Positions 7,441 to 15,150 of a stretch of DNA of 28,754 nt are shown here, piece by piece. Origin of the DNA: CAZPWF01 sp964590725 (lineage in GTDB: Bacteria > Patescibacteriota > Saccharimonadia > Saccharimonadales > JACQNP01); NCBI GenBank assembly GCA_964590725.1, contig CAZPWF010000009.1, positions 1 to 28,754 of the forward strand, given 5' to 3'. A model generated the notes under the pieces. It saw nothing but the letters and a program-made list of their open reading frames with translations, did not search any database and was not told where the DNA came from. The first letter of the stretch is position 1; every line of letters starts with the position of its first letter. The position numbers and the translations under genes are program-made.

Positions 7441-8025
7441 TTAATTAAAATAGTATTCTCTAAATCTGAATAAGAATAACAAAAAGAGTACTACATACCA
7501 AGCTAAAATTACTACCAGATGATTATTCTGTAACACTTTTAATAATTTGGAGTCCTTTTTGTCCGATAACCAACCTATCAGGCTATAGACAAATATTGGC
7601 ACACTTACTACCCAGCCAACTGCGCAGAATATACAAATCTTACCAATCGAGTACAAACTCACAGTAAAAAACCACATACTAAACAGTATAAGAATAGTGG
7701 AAAGCGCCAAAACAACCTTTTTAAAACCCTCGGTGTATTTAACGCCTGTCAATCCGGCAATCCCAGCAAGAGCAAGCATCGCAAATACTATCATGCCAAT
7801 AAATGCATTTGGGAACCCAAATAATGCAGCCAACCTATTGCCTAACACTGTACCGCAATCAATAACTGGGCTAAGGTTACAATTTAGCGAAGCTGTGGGG
7901 TTTTTTAGCATGCTAATTCTCTCGCTTGCCTGCCATGTCATAGCGACCATTCCAAGGACCCCGCCAACACTCAACACCCAATAATGTAACCTGGTAAATA
8001 AACTAACCTCGTTGTGCTTATTCAT
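7441..8025 (-). CDS. Vitamin K epoxide reductase (VKOR) family disulfide oxidase
   Basis: 194 aa integral membrane protein with about five hydrophobic helices. VKOR enzymes reoxidise a periplasmic or extracellular thiol oxidase and pass electrons to quinone. The catalytic pair is CIFC (C131, C134) in the fourth helix region after YSIGK; the loop pair is C49 and C57 in NCNLSPVIDCG. All four redox cysteines are present. No thioredoxin-like domain is fused, unlike many bacterial VKORs, and no DsbA-type partner is in the window. Its ATG overlaps the stop of the 104-aa gene by 8 nt (ATGAATAA). Placement inside a chaperone operon links oxidative folding with heat shock. A paralogue lies at 23654-24259. 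Confidence 0.93.
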   Translation of the reverse strand: MNKHNEVSLFTRLHYWVLSVGGVLGMVAMTWQASERISMLKNPTASLNCNLSPVIDCGTVLGNRLAALFGFPNAFIGMIVFAMLALAGIAGLTGVKYTEGFKKVVLALSTILILFSMWFFTVSLYSIGKICIFCAVGWVVSVPIFVYSLIGWLSDKKDSKLLKVLQNNHLVVILAWYVVLFLLFLFRFREYYFN

Positions 8026-8332
8026 TACCGTCTCTGCGACAAGGGAATATTAACTTAACAAGTAGTCTGCTTCCATCATCTTCATATGGGAGCCCTGCAA
8101 TAATAGCTTCTGGAGATTCAGAATACCTAACACTATCAACAAACGCCAAGGCGGTGTCTTTACCTGAATCATCAATTATCCCCATTTCATGACTAGAAAT
8201 AATCACATCGTAAAGTTCATAAGGGTTTTCGATTACGTAAGAAACTGGCAATAGTAAAACTTCATCCAATGAAACCGAGGATTCAGGTGCAAAATCTAAC
8301 GCCTTCAAAATATCAAGTTCGTTTTCTTCCAA
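8018..8332 (-). CDS. Small acidic protein of unknown function (104 aa)
   Basis: Not recognised. Acidic and hydrophobic residues alternate; there is no membrane segment. The start codon is TTG at 8332, decided by a good Shine-Dalgarno (GGGGAG, 7 nt upstream). It is 30 bp downstream of dnaK and coupled to VKOR by an 8-nt overlap. Probably cytosolic. Position suggests cotranscription with dnaK and VKOR. Confidence 0.68.
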   Translation of the reverse strand: MEENELDILKALDFAPESSVSLDEVLLLPVSYVIENPYELYDVIISSHEMGIIDDSGKDTALAFVDSVRYSESPEAIIAGLPYEDDGSRLLVKLIFPCRRDGNE

Positions 8333-8362
8333 CTGTTAACTCCCCTATGTTTTTAAAAGTCT

Positions 8363-10288
8363 CTATTTATCTTCGTCGACGACTTCGCCTTCTACGGGTT
8401 CGTCTTTATCGGATTTCTTACCCTTCTTTGGCTTTTCTTCTGCCTCGGCATCTTCTACGTTAGCTTCTGCCTTGCTGGCATCTTCGTACATCTTTGCCCC
8501 AATTGGCATGATCTTTTCTTGTAAATCCTTTGCAGCCGCTTCTAATGATTCTTTGTCTGCTTTTTCGTCACTAACAACTTTCTTGGCTGTTTCGATCGCT
8601 TCATCTAGTGTTTTGACATCATCTTCAGCAAGTTTATCTTTGTAGTCAGATTTCATCTTTTCTGCCTGATAAACAGTACTGTCTAGCGTATTTCTAGCAT
8701 CCACGGCTTCGCGCTTAGACTTGTCTTGTTCGGCATTGGCCTCGGCTTCTTTAGCCATCTTCTCAACTTCATCTTTATCTAGATTGCCGCTGTTCTGAAT
8801 TGTAATACTCTGCTCTTTGCCAGAACCTTTGTCTTTTGCGGTAACATTAAGTATTCCATTTGCATCAATATTAAAGGTTACTTCAATCTGTGGCACGCCA
8901 CGTGGAGCTGAGGGAATACCATCAAGCACAAATCGCCCAAGTGATTTATTGTCAGCAACCATCTCGCGTTCGCCCTGCACAACATGAATTTCTACCTGTG
9001 GCTGATTATCAGCTGCTGTACTAAAAGTTTCGCTCTTGCTAGTTGGAATAGTCGCATTGCGCTCAATCAGCTTAGTAGCTACACCGCCAAGTGTTTCAAT
9101 ACCCAGGCTCAAAGGCGTAACATCAAGTAGCAATACATCTTTAACATCGCCCTGTAGTACACCTCCCTGGATTGCCGCACCAACAGCTACAACCTCGTCG
9201 GGATTAACACCTTTCATTGGATCCTTGCCAAAGATTTTCTTAACTTTTTCTTGGACAGAAGGCATACGAGTCATGCCGCCAACTAATACAACTGCATCAA
9301 TTTCGCTTGCCTTTAGACCAGCATCTTTGAGTGCCTTTTCGCATGGGTTAGCTGTTTTATCAATCAAATCACCAACAAGCTGCTCTAATTTAGAACGAGT
9401 CAGTTTGTGTTCAAAGTGTTTCGGACCATCAGCATCCGCCGTCAAGAACGGAAGATTGATATTTACTTCGTTGGTTGATGATAGTTCGATTTTAGCCTTT
9501 TCGGCTTCGTCGCGAAGACGCTGCATAGCTGCATTGTCGTCTTTAAGATCAATACCTTGTTCTTTTTTGAATTCATCTACAAAGTAATTTACTAGTACTC
9601 GATCAAAGTCAGCCCCACCAAGATGGGTATCGCCATTGGTACTTTTTACTTCAAATACACCATCGCCTAGTTCTAATATAGACACATCAAACGTACCGCC
9701 ACCAAGGTCATATACAGCAATCTTTTCGTCTTTTTTACTACCCTTATCAAGTCCGTAGGCAAGTGCTGCTGCAGTTGGTTCGTTAATGATGCGCTTTACT
9801 TCTAGACCAGCAATCTTACCCGCATCTTTTGTTGCTTGGCGTTGCGAATCATCAAAATATGCTGGTACTGTGATAACCGCTTCTGTTACTGGCTCGCCCA
9901 AAAATGCTTCGGCATCGGCTTTCAGTTTACCCAGAATCATGGCGCTCACTTCCTCTGAGCTGTATTCTTTGTCGCCCATTTTAACCTTGATGCTACTCTT
10001 GCTTTTGACCATTTCGTAACCCATGAGCTTGATATCGCGCTGGACTTCTTTATCCTCCCAGCGACGGCCAATCAGACGCTTAACTTCATAAATTGTATTC
10101 TTTGGGTTTGTCACCTGTTGACGTCTTGCCACCTGCCCAACAAGTCGTTCACCATTTTTGTTAAGCGCTACAACGCTAGGCGTCGTTCGAGCTCCTTCGC
10201 TATTTGCAATAATCTCAGGCTTACCCGCCTGCATAACCGCCATCGCACTGTTAGTAGTCCCTAAATCTATTCCTATAATCTTTCCCAT
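8363..10288 (-). CDS. dnaK: Chaperone protein DnaK (Hsp70)
   Basis: 641 aa, full length. ATPase domain begins with the phosphate-1 motif GIDLGTTNS (6-14) and contains the second phosphate loop VYDLGGGTFDVS. The linker-proximal DVTPLSLGIETLGG starts the substrate-binding domain, followed by the helical lid and a long Lys/Glu-rich tail ending EVVDEDK. It refolds proteins with DnaJ and GrpE, both encoded here. The Shine-Dalgarno AAGGAG lies 9 nt upstream of the ATG. It sits 19 bp after the 73-aa gene within the hrcA operon, so it should be repressed by HrcA through the CIRCE at 11740-11766. Confidence 0.99.
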   Translation of the reverse strand: MGKIIGIDLGTTNSAMAVMQAGKPEIIANSEGARTTPSVVALNKNGERLVGQVARRQQVTNPKNTIYEVKRLIGRRWEDKEVQRDIKLMGYEMVKSKSSIKVKMGDKEYSSEEVSAMILGKLKADAEAFLGEPVTEAVITVPAYFDDSQRQATKDAGKIAGLEVKRIINEPTAAALAYGLDKGSKKDEKIAVYDLGGGTFDVSILELGDGVFEVKSTNGDTHLGGADFDRVLVNYFVDEFKKEQGIDLKDDNAAMQRLRDEAEKAKIELSSTNEVNINLPFLTADADGPKHFEHKLTRSKLEQLVGDLIDKTANPCEKALKDAGLKASEIDAVVLVGGMTRMPSVQEKVKKIFGKDPMKGVNPDEVVAVGAAIQGGVLQGDVKDVLLLDVTPLSLGIETLGGVATKLIERNATIPTSKSETFSTAADNQPQVEIHVVQGEREMVADNKSLGRFVLDGIPSAPRGVPQIEVTFNIDANGILNVTAKDKGSGKEQSITIQNSGNLDKDEVEKMAKEAEANAEQDKSKREAVDARNTLDSTVYQAEKMKSDYKDKLAEDDVKTLDEAIETAKKVVSDEKADKESLEAAAKDLQEKIMPIGAKMYEDASKAEANVEDAEAEEKPKKGKKSDKDEPVEGEVVDEDK

Positions 10289-10307
10289 TATTATTTCTCC
10301 TTAAATA

Positions 10308-10529
10308 TTAGCCTTCTAAATATGTTTCTAAATCTATTCCTAGCCTTGCAGCTTCGTCTGCGGCAAAATGTCGGTCGTCAATTACCGCACCTGTCAATGA
10401 TATATTTTTATAGTCTTCTGGTGTGTCGGTAAAGTTGGGCTCCTTAAAGCCTTCACGAAGCAAGGCATCACCTTCTATACTAAATAACGACTCTATCTCA
10501 GCTCGTCCGTTAGGGTTGTAAGTAGTCAT
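10308..10529 (-). CDS. Small orphan protein between grpE and dnaK (73 aa)
   Basis: Not recognised. Acidic, soluble, no cysteines. Its ATG overlaps the grpE TGA (ATGA) and a strong AAGGAG lies just upstream inside grpE, so it is certainly translated with the operon. Being locked between grpE and dnaK, and coupled to grpE, it is a candidate accessory factor of the Hsp70 cycle, but no motif shows that. Confidence 0.78.
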   Translation of the reverse strand: MTTYNPNGRAEIESLFSIEGDALLREGFKEPNFTDTPEDYKNISLTGAVIDDRHFAADEAARLGIDLETYLEG

Positions 10530-10996
10530 TTTTTCTCCTTATCAATTTTTACCTTTACCATTGCATGGCGAATCACTTGATCACCTATCTGGTAACCGGA
10601 TTGAAGTTCCTCGCAAACTACCTCAATCGTACCGTCGCCATCTTCCATGCTAACCGCCTCATGTAACCGTGGGTCAAAAATTTCACCCACAGTTTTGATG
10701 CGGACAACGCCCATCTGTGTGAGGGTATCTTCGAACTGCTTAACTACGCCCTGAATACCCTTAACATAGTCATTTGCCTCTAGTTCTTTCGGAACATGCT
10801 TTAGCGCTCGCTCGAAATTATCGATAACTGGCAACAAATCTCGAACTACGTTTGATTTTACATGTTCTCGTATAGAACCAATTTGCTCTTGGTGTCGTCG
10901 ACGAATGTTCTCTGAATCTGCTCGCTCTCGCTGCAAAGCTTCAGTCAATGCAGCAATTTGTTCCTGCAATTCAATAATTGTTGGTTTTTTAGACAT
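10526..10996 (-). CDS. grpE: Nucleotide exchange factor GrpE
   Basis: 156 aa, a short but complete GrpE. N-terminal long helix (about 5-60, charged coiled coil with RRRHQEQI) followed by the compact beta domain carrying FDPRLHEAV and the C-terminal segment GYQIGDQVIRHAMVKV, all diagnostic. It releases ADP from DnaK. Its ATG overlaps the hrcA stop by 8 nt (ATGTCTAA), and AAGGAG lies at the end of hrcA. The disordered acidic N-terminal tail of longer GrpEs is missing. Confidence 0.98.
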   Translation of the reverse strand: MSKKPTIIELQEQIAALTEALQRERADSENIRRRHQEQIGSIREHVKSNVVRDLLPVIDNFERALKHVPKELEANDYVKGIQGVVKQFEDTLTQMGVVRIKTVGEIFDPRLHEAVSMEDGDGTIEVVCEELQSGYQIGDQVIRHAMVKVKIDKEKK

Positions 10997-11705
10997 ATAA
11001 CGCTCCTTCTAATGCTCTTCCGGCGTGTTCCACGAGTCCCATTACATCACGATAGCTTTGACGAGTAGGCCCAAGCACTCCTATGTAACTTGCATCTGAG
11101 TATGGACTGCGGAAACGACTAATTATTAATGAACATTGCGCGCTGCGACCTATGGGGTTTTCGCTACCTATATAGACGCTGAGCGTTTCGTTTGGAGAGG
11201 CCTCGCGTAGCCACGGTTCTAAATTGTCCAGCAGCCTCGCAACCTGCTGGACTTGGCTACCATTGATAAACTCTGGTTGGCCAAATAGATTGCTTAAACC
11301 ACTCATGTAGAGCTGATTACCTATAGTTGCAAGCCCTAAGTTATGCGTCAGTTCAACTAACGTATCGACTGCGTTTCGAATCATGTGTTCCGGAACGCCA
11401 CCATGACCAACACGTGAAGTCAAAGCTTTTTCTGCTCTGTTTTCACTTGTTGTTTCTGGAGTTGAATTTTGAATGTAGTTGACGTAAAACCTATAACCTT
11501 TATCTGTCGGCACTCGACCAGCACTGGTATGCGGTTGAGCAATATAACCGTCTCGTTCTAACTCTGCCATCTCTGCACGAACCGTGGCAGACGAAACATT
11601 AAACACTTTAGCCAGTAGAGTTGAGCCTACTGGGCTGGCAACTTCAGCATACTGCTCGACAATTGCTTGCAGTATTTTTTGTTGTCGCTGTGTTAGTTCA
11701 TGCAT
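10989..11705 (-). CDS. hrcA: Heat-inducible transcription repressor HrcA (short form)
   Basis: 238 aa against about 340 in Bacillus, so roughly 100 residues of the central/C-terminal region are missing. The N-terminal winged helix is well conserved: LTQRQQKIL, SSATVRAEMAELERDGYI and the wing PHTSAGRVPTDKGYR (about 57-71). The C-terminal GAF-like part is compressed but keeps the end pattern IGVLGPTRQSY near residues 212-222. It binds CIRCE and represses chaperone genes. The promoter at 11729-11757 is embedded in a CIRCE, so it is autoregulated. Start ATG has GGAG about 11 nt upstream. Confidence 0.96.
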   Translation of the reverse strand: MHELTQRQQKILQAIVEQYAEVASPVGSTLLAKVFNVSSATVRAEMAELERDGYIAQPHTSAGRVPTDKGYRFYVNYIQNSTPETTSENRAEKALTSRVGHGGVPEHMIRNAVDTLVELTHNLGLATIGNQLYMSGLSNLFGQPEFINGSQVQQVARLLDNLEPWLREASPNETLSVYIGSENPIGRSAQCSLIISRFRSPYSDASYIGVLGPTRQSYRDVMGLVEHAGRALEGALYV

Positions 11706-11728
11706 GGCACTTGGAGCTCCATACTGCT

Positions 11729-11757
11729 AGTTTATCGAGTTAGCACTCACATGTCAA
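11729..11757 (-). promoter_or_regulatory. Promoter of the hrcA-grpE-dnaK operon
   Basis: Reverse strand TTGACA (11752-11757), 17-nt spacer, TAAACT (11729-11734). The -35 lies inside the CIRCE spacer and the half-site GAGTGCTAA fills the promoter spacer, so bound HrcA would block RNA polymerase directly. Predicted leader about 17 nt. Confidence 0.8.
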
Positions 11758-11766
11758 GAGTGCCAA
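11740..11766 (-). promoter_or_regulatory. CIRCE operator (HrcA site) upstream of hrcA
   Basis: Plus strand reads TTAGCACTC, nine bases, GAGTGCCAA: one mismatch to the consensus TTAGCACTC-N9-GAGTGCTAA. It overlaps the hrcA promoter. Confidence 0.96.
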
Positions 11767-11834
11767 TACGTTTATTTTGATCTGTTCTCTGGGTAGCTTC
11801 ATAAAAATTATTTGTTATTTAACAACCTCTTACG

Positions 11835-11843
11835 TGCTACAGT
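11835..11843 (+). promoter_or_regulatory. Extended -10 promoter of bcp
   Basis: TGC-TACAGT, about 30 nt before the ATG, with no good -35. Leader contains AAGGAG. Confidence 0.4.
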
Positions 11844-11873
11844 AATATATGTCTTTAGCCTTAAGGAGAATAT

Positions 11874-12335
11874 ATGAAACCTGCACCGAACTTCAGCTTG
11901 CCTGACCAAGATGGCGAAACCTGCACCTTGAAGGATTATGCAGGCAAATGGCTCGTACTTTATTTTTATCCAAAAGACGACACTCCTGGTTGCACCACTG
12001 AAGCTTGCAGCTTCCGGGACGAAAGAGAATTAATCGCAAACCTTGGCAATGCCGAGGTAGTCGGTATTAGTAAAGACTCTGTTACTTCACACAAAAAATT
12101 TGTAGATAAATACAAACTAAATTTCACATTACTTAGCGACGAAACCCTAGAAACTATTAAAAGCTACAATGCGTGGGGCGAACGAAGCATGTATGGAAAA
12201 GTGTACTTAGGTGTTATTCGGTCTACTTTTATAATTGATCCAAATGGAAATATAGTAAAAGAATATCCAAAAGTTAACCCTAAAAAACATGCAGCTGAAA
12301 TAATTAAAGATCTCGAGGGACTACAGGGTAAGTAA
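11874..12335 (+). CDS. bcp: Peroxiredoxin, Bcp/PrxQ type
   Basis: 153 aa thiol peroxidase that reduces H2O2 and organic hydroperoxides. The peroxidatic cysteine is in YPKDDTPGCTTEAC (C40) and the resolving cysteine is C45, five residues on, as in the classic 2-Cys PrxQ group. GISKDS and the IRSTFIIDPNG segment complete the thioredoxin fold. C17 is an extra cysteine. No signal peptide, so cytosolic. Shine-Dalgarno AAGGAG 8 nt before the ATG. It is transcribed divergently from hrcA, and its 3' end overlaps the convergent P-loop gene by 32 bp. Confidence 0.97.
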   Translation: MKPAPNFSLPDQDGETCTLKDYAGKWLVLYFYPKDDTPGCTTEACSFRDERELIANLGNAEVVGISKDSVTSHKKFVDKYKLNFTLLSDETLETIKSYNAWGERSMYGKVYLGVIRSTFIIDPNGNIVKEYPKVNPKKHAAEIIKDLEGLQGK

Positions 12336-13164
12336 TTATATTCCTAGATTGCTGGTCAGCATTCTGACGACATTTTCTAGATGAATAAAAACTAAATGAT
12401 GCGGGTAGACCCACCTGTTTTGCAATTTCCTGTCGTATTTCAAACATAACATTTCTGGCTATTTTATTGAGCCTCTCGTCGCGCTCTTGTCTGTCAACAA
12501 CGCTCTTTATCATTTCTAGTGCATTACTGCCTTCGCCCTCGTTGACGATACATTCAAACCAACTATCACTAAGGCCAATCTCCAAACTCTCGTACGCCTC
12601 TTTGAATCTCTTCGTTTTCTCAGCGGGATCCATTTTATTACCGTTTATGTCTGGTCTGCCATCAATTCGGTCATTTAAAGTAGAGAAGTCTGGTGAAATT
12701 ATATAAACTCCGCGTAATGACCTAAAAGGCAAGTGGCCATCTTCGTAATCATCCCTATACTCCAGTGCCTGTTGAGCAATGGTATCTACTGTTGCATTAC
12801 CTTGCGGGTAGCCTTCCGGCTTTGATCCATAAATATCTTTTTTATTAGGCCCAAACTTAACTTGAAGCCATCTACGATTCAACAGTTCGTCACAAACTAA
12901 GTCTAGTTCGTCACATCTTGAATTGTAGGATACTCCCTGTACTTCGCTAGCTCTTAATGCTCGGGTCGTTTCTTTCAAAACCTCAGGGATGCCAGACCGT
13001 GCCGCCAGATAGTTCTTACCTGCGCCTGCGGGCCCAGACAGTGTTGTTAAATCTGTCTCATGAATTGTGCCAAGAACCTGGGTCTGTGGCGTGTAACACT
13101 CAAGACTTTCGCCAAAATTATGTCTTAGCGTTTCACCTAACTGGTCAAGGGTTAATTCAGTCAT
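12304..13164 (-). CDS. P-loop NTPase-like protein of unknown function
   Basis: 286 aa from ATG 13164 (301 aa from an upstream in-frame GTG at 13209). A Walker A-like loop SGPAGAGKNYLA follows a short N-terminal helix; its last position is Asn instead of Ser/Thr. The loop context resembles guanylate kinases and other small-molecule kinases, and a conserved-looking stretch LRGVYIISPDF could be the Walker B strand. The substrate is unknown. The internal ATG is preferred because a promoter (13172-13199) puts its -10 box 7 nt before it and neither start has a Shine-Dalgarno. The tail is rich in Ser, Arg and Gln and overlaps bcp by 32 bp on the other strand. Confidence 0.72.
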   Translation of the reverse strand: MTELTLDQLGETLRHNFGESLECYTPQTQVLGTIHETDLTTLSGPAGAGKNYLAARSGIPEVLKETTRALRASEVQGVSYNSRCDELDLVCDELLNRRWLQVKFGPNKKDIYGSKPEGYPQGNATVDTIAQQALEYRDDYEDGHLPFRSLRGVYIISPDFSTLNDRIDGRPDINGNKMDPAEKTKRFKEAYESLEIGLSDSWFECIVNEGEGSNALEMIKSVVDRQERDERLNKIARNVMFEIRQEIAKQVGLPASFSFYSSRKCRQNADQQSRNIITYPVVPRDL

Positions 13165-13171
13165 TTGAGCT

Positions 13172-13199
13172 ATGATACGCTCATCTGAAATTGATGCAA
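13172..13199 (-). promoter_or_regulatory. Promoter of the P-loop gene
   Basis: Reverse strand TTGCAT (13194-13199), 16-nt spacer, TATCAT (13172-13177), ending 7 nt before ATG 13164. The -10 is flanked by a small dyad GAGC-N8-GCTC. Confidence 0.45.
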
Positions 13200-13288
13200 G
13201 CTTAAGCACATATGTGGAAAAGAAAAATTGTACTGTACATTATTCTGAATTAAGCGTTAGAATAATAGGTACAAACAAAAAGTGAGAT

Positions 13289-13327
13289 AAAATCCCTGCT
13301 TAATGCTTCTCGCAAGGCAGGGATTTT
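13289..13327 (-). terminator. Hairpin terminator after lepA
   Basis: Perfect 11-bp inverted repeat AAAATCCCTGC (13289-13299) and GCAGGGATTTT (13317-13327) with a 17-nt loop, starting 4 bp after the lepA stop. On the lepA strand the stem ends in TTTTAT. It closes the long tilS-ftsH-murJ-lepA unit. Confidence 0.75.
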
Positions 13328-13330
13328 AAT

Positions 13331-15112
13331 TTAATCTCGCTTGAGCATTATAGTAAATGCTTCGGCTGGTATATCAACTTTACCAAAACGTTTCATTCGG
13401 GATTTACCCTTTTTTTGTTTGGCGAGTAATTTCTTACGACGAGACACGTCACCACCATATAATTTAGCTGTCACATCTTTGCGATAAGCCTTAACGTCTT
13501 CGCGAGCGATAAATTTGCCACCAATAGCTGCTTGTATGGGTACTACGAAGTTTTGGCGCGGAATTACTTCTTTGAGCTTTTCAACGGTCTCTCTGCCCAA
13601 TCCTTGAGCCTCGCTTCGGTGGACCATAATACTCAGAGCATCGACTCGTTCACCAGCGACATAAAAATCTAGTTTTACCAAATCTTCGCTACGATAATCG
13701 GCTAGTTCGTAATTAAACGAGCCATAGCCGCTAGTGACACTTTTTAGCTGATCGTAAAAATCGGTCAACAAGTTTGCAAGCGGCGCCTCAAAGGCAACGA
13801 GAGCCAACTGCGCATCAACAAATGATATGTTTTTTTGTAGACCACGCTTGTTAGAAATAAGCTGAATGACAGCGCCAACATACTCTTTGGGAACGACAAT
13901 TTCTCCCTTAATCCAGGGTTCTCTAATTTCGAGAATATTTGCAGGGTCGGGCAAATCTGCGGCAGATTTTATGTCAACCTCGTCACCGTTATTCATAGAT
14001 ATTTGATAATCAGTTGATGGGTTTGTGACAACAAGTGTTAAATCATATTCGCGTTCCAGCCGCTCTCGAACAATGTCCATATGTAGTAAACCCAGGAACC
14101 CGACTCTGACACCAAAACCAAGTACCGGTGAGTTTTCCAGTTCATATTGCAACGCTGAGTCGCTAAGAGTTAACTTTTCAATTGCGTCTTTTAACTCTTG
14201 ATAAAACTCATTACTTTCTGGGAAGAAGCCAGCATAAACAAATGGCTTGACGTCTAAATACCCAGGCAAGGCCTTGACCGCCACATTACCCGTAATCGTA
14301 ACTGTGTCACCTACTTTAGCTTCTCTAGTACTTTTAAGGTTAGTGACTATGTAACCAATTTCGCCAGTCTCTAAGTCTGCACGCGGCGTCATTGCTGGCT
14401 GCAAAGCACCGACTTCCAGGGCAATTCCCTCTGCGCTTGTTGCCATCATAGTAATGTGACTATTTTTAGCAATGCGACCATCTACAACACGGACATATAA
14501 AACCACGCCACGATAATCATCGTAATAACTATCAAATATAAGGGCCCTAGTCAGACCAGAATCTATACTATTTGGCGCTGGAACTTCGCGAATAACTTTT
14601 TCCAATACTTCCTCTACGCCCTGTCCGGTTTTTGCGGAAATATGTAAGATATCGTCTTTTGAGCAGCCTAAAAGATTAATAACCTCCGCACTCACTCTTT
14701 CAACATCGGCTGCAGGCAGATCAATCTTATTCAAAACCGGGATAATAGTCAGCTCAGCTGCCATCGCTAAGTACACATTCGCCAAAGTCTGAGCTTGGAT
14801 ACCCTGGCTTGCATCGACAACCAGAACCGCTCCCTCGCAAGCCTCCAGACTACGAGACACCTCATAGCTAAAATCTACATGTCCAGGCGTATCAATCAAA
14901 TTAAGCTCATAACCCTTATGCTGCATGCGTACGGGCGCAAGTTTAATAGTAATACCGCGCTCGCGTTCTAGATCCATTTTGTCTAGCATTTGCGACTTCA
15001 TGTCGCGTTTCTGGACTGTGCCAGTAATTTCAAGCAAACGATCGGCAAGCGTACTCTTACCGTGATCTATATGAGCGATTATACAAAAATTTCGAATACG
15101 GTCTTGTTTCAT
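13331..15112 (-). CDS. lepA: Elongation factor 4 (LepA), ribosomal back-translocase GTPase
   Basis: 593 aa, full length. GTPase motifs: G1 AHIDHGKST (13-21), RERGIT switch I, DTPGHVDF (G3) and NKID (G4). EF-G-like domains II, III and V follow, and the LepA-specific C-terminal domain has the basic YGGDVSRRKKLLAKQKKG stretch characteristic of EF4. It acts on stalled or mistranslocated ribosomes. It lies 27 bp after murJ; a TATACT box (15122-15127) ends 9 nt before the ATG, so it may also be transcribed alone. Confidence 0.98.
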   Translation of the reverse strand: MKQDRIRNFCIIAHIDHGKSTLADRLLEITGTVQKRDMKSQMLDKMDLERERGITIKLAPVRMQHKGYELNLIDTPGHVDFSYEVSRSLEACEGAVLVVDASQGIQAQTLANVYLAMAAELTIIPVLNKIDLPAADVERVSAEVINLLGCSKDDILHISAKTGQGVEEVLEKVIREVPAPNSIDSGLTRALIFDSYYDDYRGVVLYVRVVDGRIAKNSHITMMATSAEGIALEVGALQPAMTPRADLETGEIGYIVTNLKSTREAKVGDTVTITGNVAVKALPGYLDVKPFVYAGFFPESNEFYQELKDAIEKLTLSDSALQYELENSPVLGFGVRVGFLGLLHMDIVRERLEREYDLTLVVTNPSTDYQISMNNGDEVDIKSAADLPDPANILEIREPWIKGEIVVPKEYVGAVIQLISNKRGLQKNISFVDAQLALVAFEAPLANLLTDFYDQLKSVTSGYGSFNYELADYRSEDLVKLDFYVAGERVDALSIMVHRSEAQGLGRETVEKLKEVIPRQNFVVPIQAAIGGKFIAREDVKAYRKDVTAKLYGGDVSRRKKLLAKQKKGKSRMKRFGKVDIPAEAFTIMLKRD

Positions 15113-15121
15113 TGCTATCAG

Positions 15122-15150
15122 AGTATAACAGAGAAGGCTTTAGATGTTCA
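15122..15150 (-). promoter_or_regulatory. Candidate internal promoter of lepA
   Basis: Reverse strand TGAACA (15145-15150), 17-nt spacer, TATACT (15122-15127), 9 nt before the ATG. It overlaps the end of murJ. Confidence 0.42.

Noticed and set aside
9036..9587. 183-aa open frame opposite dnaK on the plus strand
   Set aside because: It lies wholly inside dnaK in the antisense direction, is Ser/Pro-rich as expected for a shadow of a conserved gene, and has no domain.
10526..10529. Alternative genetic code with UGA read as Gly
   Set aside because: grpE ends in TGA at its normal length with the next gene starting on the overlapping ATG, so UGA acts as stop.
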